Assembly (NCBI GenBank): GCA_017303755.1
Contig: JAFLBS010000004.1
Span: 124,001 to 188,000 of the forward strand
DNA: 64,000 nt
DNA from: Flavobacteriales bacterium
GTDB taxonomy: Bacteria; Bacteroidota; Bacteroidia; Flavobacteriales; Flavobacteriaceae
Reading direction: 5' to 3'
The notes under the pieces were generated by a model, which was not told the origin of the DNA, made no database searches, and saw nothing but the letters and a program-made list of their open reading frames with translations. The translations under genes and the position numbers were made by a program. Shown in pieces: positions 59,089 to 64,000 of this stretch; within the stretch, counting starts at the first letter, position 1, and each line of letters starts with the position of its first letter.

Positions 59089-59834
59089 AAACCGAAGCCA
59101 AAATAAAACCCATAATTGAAATCAAAGATTTGCATAAAACCTTTGGCACCAATCATGTGCTGGATGGATTCAATCTGAGTCTTAATGAAGGTGAAAATTT
59201 GGTCGTAATGGGTAAATCAGGTTCGGGTAAATCGGTAATGATTAAATGTCTTATTGGCCTTGAAGAGATTGATAGCGGTGATATCATCATAATGGATAAA
59301 AACATGACCGATATTTCTTCGGAAGATTTAAACGAAATCAGAACCGAAGTCGGCTTTCTTTTTCAAGGTAGCGCATTGTACGACTCCATGTCGGTTCGAG
59401 AAAATTTAGAATTCCCACTCCGAAGACATACCAAAAAATTTGGCGAAATAAAAGACACAACACCTTTGGTTATGGAAGCTTTAAAAAGTGTTGGTCTAGA
59501 AAACACTATCAATTTAATGCCGAATGAATTGTCAGGTGGAATGAAACGGAGAATTGCTTTAGCCCGAACATTGATTTTAAAACCGAAAATTATTTTATAC
59601 GACGAACCTACAACTGGCCTTGATCCAATTACATCAAAAGAAATCATCATGTTAATGAAATCGATTCAAGAACAATACAAAACCTCATCAATTATCATTA
59701 CACACGATATTGATTGCGCAAGAGTCATTGCCAACAGAATGATTTTATTAATCGACGGAATCAACTATGCGGAAGGAACTTTTCAAGAATTGGCTTCGTC
59801 AAAAGACCCAAAAATTGAAGCATTTTTTAAATAA
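59085..59834 (+). CDS. mlaF: Mla-type ABC transporter ATP-binding protein
   Basis: 249 residues. Walker A GKSGSGKSV, Q-loop LFQGSALYDSM, signature LSGGMKRRIALAR, Walker B IILYDEPTTGLDP and switch His ITHDID. The SALYDSMSVREN run is typical of the MlaF/Ttg2A branch. It energises the MlaE permease. Second gene of the operon (ATGA overlap); the MCE gene follows 8 bp later. No mlaB (STAS) or mlaC gene is present, as is common outside Proteobacteria. Confidence 0.93.
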   Translation: MKTEAKIKPIIEIKDLHKTFGTNHVLDGFNLSLNEGENLVVMGKSGSGKSVMIKCLIGLEEIDSGDIIIMDKNMTDISSEDLNEIRTEVGFLFQGSALYDSMSVRENLEFPLRRHTKKFGEIKDTTPLVMEALKSVGLENTINLMPNELSGGMKRRIALARTLILKPKIILYDEPTTGLDPITSKEIIMLMKSIQEQYKTSSIIITHDIDCARVIANRMILLIDGINYAEGTFQELASSKDPKIEAFFK

Positions 59835-59842
59835 TCAACACT

Positions 59843-60823
59843 ATGGAAAAAACAACCAATCAAAAAATTCGCTTAGGAATATTTGTTCTTTTAGGAACGC
59901 TTTTTTTTATAGCTGCCGTTTATTTTATTGGCAATAAACAAAACATGTTCAACAAGACCGTTGAAATTAACGCCTTGTTCAAAAACATCAATGGTTTACA
60001 ATTAGGAAACAATGTTCGGTTTTCTGGCATCAATGTCGGAACTGTTACAGAAATTGAAATCATTAATGATTCAACCATCAAAGTACAAATGATGATTGAA
60101 GAGGATATTTTATCGCACATCAAAAAAGATGCTGTTGCTTCTATTGGTTCGGATGGTTTGGTGGGAAATATGATTGTAAATATCGCTCCTGGAAATCATT
60201 CTTCTATTCCGGTAAATCCCGGAGATCTCATTTTATCAGAAAACAAAGTTTCTACAGATGAAATCATGAAAACGCTTAGTTCTACCAATGAAAATGCCAA
60301 ACTGATAACTGAAAACTTAGCTCAAATCACCAATCAAATTTCGAGTGGAAAAGGAACCGTTGGAATGTTAATCAATGATGAAAACATGAGTGACGATTTA
60401 AAACAAACTATTCATTATTTAAAAATTACGAGTCAAGGAACATCTCAATCAGTAGAAAATCTGAACAAAATCATTACCCAACTTGATAATAAAAACAATG
60501 TTATTGGTGTATTAAAAGATACTGCTGTTGCTCGAAACATTAAAAATGTAATTGCCAATTTAGAAAAATCAAGTGGACAAATAGATAAAGTTGTACTCAA
60601 TTTGAATGCAACCATTACCAATATGAAAGAAGGAAAAGGCGCTATTAATTACCTTTCAAACGACCCGAAATTGGTCAAACAAATTGATTCTACAATGAAT
60701 AACATCAATCAAGCCAGCAGTAAATTAAACGAAAATTTAGAAGCGTTAAAACACAATTTCCTATTTCGTGGTTATTTTAAAAAACAAGCAAAAAAGAAAA
60801 AAAATAAAGAACAGAGTAAATAA
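59843..60823 (+). CDS. mlaD: MCE/MlaD-family lipid-transfer protein
   Basis: 326 residues. One N-terminal transmembrane helix (about 10-28) and an MCE domain (about 35-115: VEINALFKNINGLQLGNNVR, FSGINVGTVTEIEI). A long helical C-terminal region (about 130-310) carries Asn/Gln-rich heptads (NENAKLITENLAQITNQISS, NINQASSKLNENLEALKHN). The helical part probably forms a tunnel or needle reaching across the periplasm, as in other MCE proteins. It ends in a Lys-rich tail (KKQAKKKKNKEQSK). Confidence 0.92.
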   Translation: MEKTTNQKIRLGIFVLLGTLFFIAAVYFIGNKQNMFNKTVEINALFKNINGLQLGNNVRFSGINVGTVTEIEIINDSTIKVQMMIEEDILSHIKKDAVASIGSDGLVGNMIVNIAPGNHSSIPVNPGDLILSENKVSTDEIMKTLSSTNENAKLITENLAQITNQISSGKGTVGMLINDENMSDDLKQTIHYLKITSQGTSQSVENLNKIITQLDNKNNVIGVLKDTAVARNIKNVIANLEKSSGQIDKVVLNLNATITNMKEGKGAINYLSNDPKLVKQIDSTMNNINQASSKLNENLEALKHNFLFRGYFKKQAKKKKNKEQSK

Positions 60824-60832
60824 AATTAAAGT

Positions 60833-61162
60833 ATGTCTAAACTAACAGTAATAAAAATTATTCACACACTAATATGGGTATTTTTTAATATTGTTTTGAT
60901 TTACTTATATTATGCCGTAATATTTACTAATAAAATTGACGTCTATGTATGGATTGGATTGGGTCTATTTGTTCTTGAAGGTTTGATCTTACTTATATAT
61001 GATAAACAATGTCCTTTAACCATTTTAGCTCGTCGCTATTCTGACTCGCAGCAACATAATTTTGATATTTATTTGCCTAATTGGCTAGCAAAACACAACA
61101 AACTAATCTATACTAGTTTATTAGTTATTGTAATTTTAGTACTTTTATTTCGCTTATTTTAA
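60833..61162 (+). CDS. small membrane protein, unknown
   Basis: 109 residues with three transmembrane helices (about 6-28, 38-56, 90-107). CPLTILARRYSD between helices 2 and 3 recalls DUF2784-like small membrane proteins, but I do not claim that assignment. It starts 9 bp after the MCE gene and is probably co-transcribed, so it may have an envelope-lipid role. Confidence 0.65.
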   Translation: MSKLTVIKIIHTLIWVFFNIVLIYLYYAVIFTNKIDVYVWIGLGLFVLEGLILLIYDKQCPLTILARRYSDSQQHNFDIYLPNWLAKHNKLIYTSLLVIVILVLLFRLF

Positions 61163-61220
61163 GCAAACTCTTTTTAACTTTAAAATATATAATCAATCTT
61201 CAACATTTAAATCATATAGT

Positions 61221-61928
61221 ATGAAAGCTAATGAAGTGATGAAAGAACTCGAAGCCTATGCCGATGCTCAAACCAAGAAAACACTGATGACACACGGAGC
61301 GCAAGAACCTTTGTTTGGTGTGAAAATAGCCGATTTAAAAAAGATTTTAAAAAAGACTAAAAAGAACCACGAACTCTCGTTAGAGCTTTATAAAACAGGT
61401 AATTCTGACGCGATGTATTTGGCAGGTTTAATGGCTGATGAAACCAAAATAACCGAAAGCGATTTAGACGAATGGGTAGAAAATGCCTATTGGTTGTACC
61501 TGAACGAATACGCTGTGCCTTGGGTAGCATCAGAGACTTCATTTGGATTTTCAATTGGTTTAAAATGGATTACATCCGAAAAAGAAAACACAGCCTGTGC
61601 TGGTTGGGCTACTCTTTCCAGTTACGCTGCAGTTCATTCAGATGATACATTAGACATCAAAAAATACAGTGAATTATTGGATTTTGTTGAAAAAAACATC
61701 CACTCTTCTCCAAACAGAGTCAAACGATCGATGAATTCGTTTGTAATTGCTATAGGTTCATTCATCAAAGAACTCAACGAAAAAGCATTAGAAACCGCCA
61801 AAAATGTTGGGAAAGTAGAAGTGATTTTGGCTGGAACTGCTTGTAAAACGCCACTAGCAACCGAATACATCAACAAAGTAATTAATGCAGGAAAATTGGG
61901 CAAAAAGCGCAGTTCAGCAAGGTGTTAA
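61221..61928 (+). CDS. AlkD-like DNA alkylation repair protein (HEAT-like repeats)
   Basis: 235 residues, all helical. The pattern GAQEPLFGVKIADLKKILKK, helical pairs and NRVKRSMNSFVIAIGSFIKE match the DNA-alkylation-repair family (AlkD/AlkC HEAT-like repeats), which excises bulky or cationic alkyl bases. Several relatives lack glycosylase activity, so function is inferred by family only. It overlaps the convergent cysteine desulfurase gene by 4 bp at the 3' end. Confidence 0.85.
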   Translation: MKANEVMKELEAYADAQTKKTLMTHGAQEPLFGVKIADLKKILKKTKKNHELSLELYKTGNSDAMYLAGLMADETKITESDLDEWVENAYWLYLNEYAVPWVASETSFGFSIGLKWITSEKENTACAGWATLSSYAAVHSDDTLDIKKYSELLDFVEKNIHSSPNRVKRSMNSFVIAIGSFIKELNEKALETAKNVGKVEVILAGTACKTPLATEYINKVINAGKLGKKRSSARC

Positions 61929-63046
61929 ACACTTTTCAACCCATCAATCAAAGCATCTATATCTTCTTTGGTATTGTAATGACTGAACGAAACACGTAGA
62001 CTTGGTTTTTTCAAATCTTCATCAGCTAAAATTTCGGCTAAAACATGCGATGGTTTAACACTTCCGCTTTGGCATGCGCTTCCTCTGGAAACCGCAATGC
62101 CTTTCATATCCAAATTGAACAAAATCATTGAGGTTTTTTCTTCTGAAAAAGGCAATAATACGTTTAGAATATTGTAAAAAGTATCGTCTCCGTTGATTTT
62201 AATCTCTGGAAAATTAGACTGTAATTGAGTAATACAGTAGTTTTTTAAACCCGAAATCGTTGAACGTTCTTCATCCAACAATTGATATCCCAATTCCAAT
62301 GCTTTTGCCATTCCGACTACTTGATGTACCGCTTCGGTTCCGGCGCGAAGACCTTTTTCTTGTTCGCCTCCAAAAAACATAGGTTGCAATGCAATTCCTT
62401 TTTTGATGTAAGCAAATCCAATTCCTTTTGGTCCGTGGAATTTGTGTGCGCTTGCTACAACAAAATCAACGGGAAGTTCATGTAAGTTGAATTCAGTTTT
62501 CCCAATTGATTGCACCGTATCACAATGAAACAAAGCATTATATTGATGGCAAATTCGACCAACCTTCTCTACATCTAAAACAGTTCCGATTTCATTATTC
62601 ACGTGCATTAACGTCACTAATGTGGATTTTTCATCCGAAAGTAATGAAGTTAAATGTGAATAATCAACTGAACCATTAGGTAAAATGGCAACGTACTCAA
62701 CTTCAACGCCAAATTCTTTATTCAGTTGTTGAACTGCATACAACGTTGCATGATGCTCAATTTTAGTCGTAATCAATCGCTGAATTCCTAAATCTTTGAC
62801 TGCACTTTTTAAAATCCAATTCGTAGCTTCAGTAGCGCTTGAAGTGAAAATGAGTTCCTGAGAAGAACATCCTAAGCATTTGGCAATAGTTTTTCGGGAA
62901 GTTTCTAAAGCAGTTTTGGCACTTCTACCATAACTATGAGTGGAAGAAGCGTTTCCAAAATCGTTTTGTAAAACCTGAACCATTTCGTCAATAACCTCTT
63001 TTCGCAAAGGTGTTGTTGCAGCGTTGTCTAAATATATTTTCTTCAT
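61925..63046 (-). CDS. cysteine desulfurase family protein (NifS/IscS-like)
   Basis: 373 residues, PLP-dependent class V aminotransferase fold. PLP-binding Lys in VVASAHKFHGPKGIGF, catalytic Cys loop in SRGSACQSGS, and N-terminal MKKIYLDNAATTPLR. It releases sulfur from cysteine for Fe-S clusters or tRNA thiolation. No iscU/sufE neighbour. A TATTTTTG box (63109-63116) gives a ~56-nt leader. Confidence 0.92.
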   Translation of the reverse strand: MKKIYLDNAATTPLRKEVIDEMVQVLQNDFGNASSTHSYGRSAKTALETSRKTIAKCLGCSSQELIFTSSATEATNWILKSAVKDLGIQRLITTKIEHHATLYAVQQLNKEFGVEVEYVAILPNGSVDYSHLTSLLSDEKSTLVTLMHVNNEIGTVLDVEKVGRICHQYNALFHCDTVQSIGKTEFNLHELPVDFVVASAHKFHGPKGIGFAYIKKGIALQPMFFGGEQEKGLRAGTEAVHQVVGMAKALELGYQLLDEERSTISGLKNYCITQLQSNFPEIKINGDDTFYNILNVLLPFSEEKTSMILFNLDMKGIAVSRGSACQSGSVKPSHVLAEILADEDLKKPSLRVSFSHYNTKEDIDALIDGLKSV

Positions 63047-63108
63047 TTATGCAGAATATGTTTCAGTGCATTACATCCAAAACAGTATTAATTTAATTTG
63101 TATTGATG

Positions 63109-63116
63109 CAAAAATA
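63109..63116 (-). promoter_or_regulatory. TATTTTTG -7 box of the cysteine desulfurase gene
   Basis: CAAAAATA on the plus strand, 63 bp upstream of the ATG at 63046 and just downstream of the Smr gene stop. Confidence 0.45.
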
Positions 63117-63135
63117 CGGATTTCTTATGGTTAAA

Positions 63136-63693
63136 TTATCGCACATTTTGTTTAAAAAAAACTTCAGTTGCACCCAAACCGTATTTCTGATAATTGGCAT
63201 CCTGAAACGAAATTTGTTCGTAACGCTTCAACATAAAATCGAGTTCAGCTTTCAAAACTCCTTCGCCAACACCATGTATAAAAACGATTTTCGGAATACG
63301 GTTTTTGATGGCAAATTCGACATGTCTTTTTGCTGTATCCAATTGAATTGTGAGGATGTCAAAATTGGTTAATCCGGTTTTATTTTTAACTAATTTCTCG
63401 ATGTGCAAATCAAATTCTGGAATGCCTTTTTCTACTTTTTCTAGCTTCTTTTGAAGTTCCAACTGTTTTCGTGAGAGTTGAGCGTCATTATTTTTCTTAA
63501 GTAAAGCTTCAGTTTTATTAAAATCATTTAACTCATTGGAATTGTTTAACTTAATCAACTCGTTGACAAAATATGTCATCACGAATTTATCGCTAGTTTC
63601 GATGGTAATTTCATTATTTTTAACCCCAATCACTACTCCATCTACAGCTTCGTCTAAAACCGAAACCTTATCTCCTATTTCAAATTTTCTCAT
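63136..63693 (-). CDS. Smr-domain protein (MutS2-related)
   Basis: 185 residues from MRKFEIGDKVSVLDE (the ATG at 63693; upstream codons overlap the previous gene). The N-terminal KOW/Tudor-like barrel (1-55, GVVIGVKNNEITIETS) resembles the MutS2/DUF2027 module. A basic linker helix follows, then a C-terminal Smr domain (about 105-185: DLHIEKLV, IVFIHGVGEGVLKAEL). Smr domains are nicking nucleases or RNA-binding modules; the LHIEKL motif replaces the usual LDLHG. Co-transcribed with the 60-residue gene. Confidence 0.85.
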   Translation of the reverse strand: MRKFEIGDKVSVLDEAVDGVVIGVKNNEITIETSDKFVMTYFVNELIKLNNSNELNDFNKTEALLKKNNDAQLSRKQLELQKKLEKVEKGIPEFDLHIEKLVKNKTGLTNFDILTIQLDTAKRHVEFAIKNRIPKIVFIHGVGEGVLKAELDFMLKRYEQISFQDANYQKYGLGATEVFFKQNVR

Positions 63694-63862
63694 CGTCTTC
63701 GTCTTGATTTTTACTTGGTGTTTTTGCACTTAATTTCATCATTCCAAACATAAAAATCACAATCGCTAAACCTGTAATTATCTTGTTGGGATGTTCCCTA
63801 TTCTGTTCGTAAAAAGCAACAAAAATTGCTATTGCCATCAACGGAAATAAAATTTTCTTCAT
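63680..63862 (-). CDS. small membrane protein
   Basis: 60 residues with two hydrophobic segments (about 4-18 and 27-44) and an acidic tail (NQDEDDEKI). It overlaps the Smr start by 14 bp, so it is translationally coupled. Function unknown. A TATTTTTG box at 63882-63889 would drive both genes. Confidence 0.65.
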   Translation of the reverse strand: MKKILFPLMAIAIFVAFYEQNREHPNKIITGLAIVIFMFGMMKLSAKTPSKNQDEDDEKI

Positions 63863-63881
63863 GTGATTTTTTTTATTTTTT

Positions 63882-63889
63882 CAAAAATA
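63882..63889 (-). promoter_or_regulatory. TATTTTTG -7 box of the small membrane protein-Smr operon
   Basis: CAAAAATA on the plus strand, 20 bp upstream of the ATG at 63862. Confidence 0.45.
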
Positions 63890-63957
63890 GAAAACTTAAA
63901 TTAGATAACGGTTTTAAAAAAATTATTTGTAAAATTGTAGACGAAACAAAAACAAGT

Positions 63958-64000
63958 ATGGAAGATTACATGATTCCGTGTATGAATAAAAAACTCTTTG
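63958..64000 (+). CDS. DUF2752 protein, N-terminus only (cut by right edge)
   Basis: Only 14 codons are visible: MEDYMIPCMNKKLF. This resembles the start of flavobacterial DUF2752 membrane proteins (MEEYMLPC.-type followed by GIDCLGCG, which would lie beyond the edge). The call rests on this short match. Confidence 0.5.
   Translation, partial: MEDYMIPCMNKKLF

Overview
The window reads as a chromosomal segment of a Bacteroidota bacterium, most likely family Flavobacteriaceae and probably genus Flavobacterium. It is AT-rich. Promoters look like TAnnTTTG (-7) boxes rather than E. coli -10/-35 boxes. Starts are preceded by A-rich sequence with no Shine-Dalgarno, and several genes start with TTG or GTG. 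Secreted proteins carry type IX secretion (T9SS) C-terminal tails. The gene families (E1 alpha/beta fusion, PspC/GIN proteins, DUF4293, disordered-insert Rho) are typical of that group. No phage, integrase, transposase or CRISPR array was seen.

Layout. 1-5.2 kb: tail of an alpha-ketoacid dehydrogenase E1, a GlcD-type FAD oxidase, an MFS exporter and the GTPase MeaB. 5.4-8.0 kb: a signalling operon (soluble protein, multi-TM protein, histidine kinase lacking a sensor domain, LuxR-type regulator). 8.0-12.8 kb: SPFH protein, MATE exporter, PPK2 and a DUF6929-like protein. 13.0-16.7 kb: ECF sigma factor, membrane anti-sigma-like protein with a plug-like tail, VWA surface protein and FEKKY-type protein. 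16.8-26.9 kb: a Cys-rich small protein cut by an in-frame stop, a PNGase F-like T9SS protein, an ABC-F ATPase, a frameshifted MFS gene, a secreted superoxide dismutase with an extra C-terminal domain, a hydrolase and a one-domain DEAD-like ATPase. 27-34.8 kb: sigma-54 activator, NatAB-type ABC exporter, dnaJ, grpE, an epimerase-like protein and a thioesterase-like protein. 35-39.5 kb: DUF4870, PadR, PspC and two GIN-domain proteins. 39.8-46.9 kb: tRNA-Pro(UGG), trxB, a two-gene cassette between long direct repeats, rho, DUF4293, YfcE-like phosphoesterase and truA. 47-64 kb: lipid-type ABC exporter, lpdA, two T9SS proteins, an M28 peptidase with propeller and PDZ, a SIMPL-like protein, the mlaEFD-type operon, an AlkD-like protein, a cysteine desulfurase, an Smr protein and the start of a DUF2752 gene.

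Most coding content is housekeeping or ordinary accessory material. The unusual signal lies between genes, where several families of dispersed structured repeats occur. One family (called R1 here) has at least seven copies. Its ends are conserved (TAGCCCCGATTGnAGC ... GCGGAAAGCGGGA) but the hairpin inside differs from copy to copy. A second class is short-period tandem tracts (8-bp period, or hexamers CAATnn). Several of these sit between a promoter and a start codon, and in one case the tract supplies the probable -33 box. Further oddities are a tandem hairpin repeat with a compensatory base change, a five-fold palindrome array upstream of dnaJ, an inverted copy of the last codons of grpE, and about 280-bp direct repeats around a secreted-protein/XRE-regulator pair.

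All assignments were made by reading the sequence and translations. No database search was run, so family names rest on recognised motifs and remembered family features.
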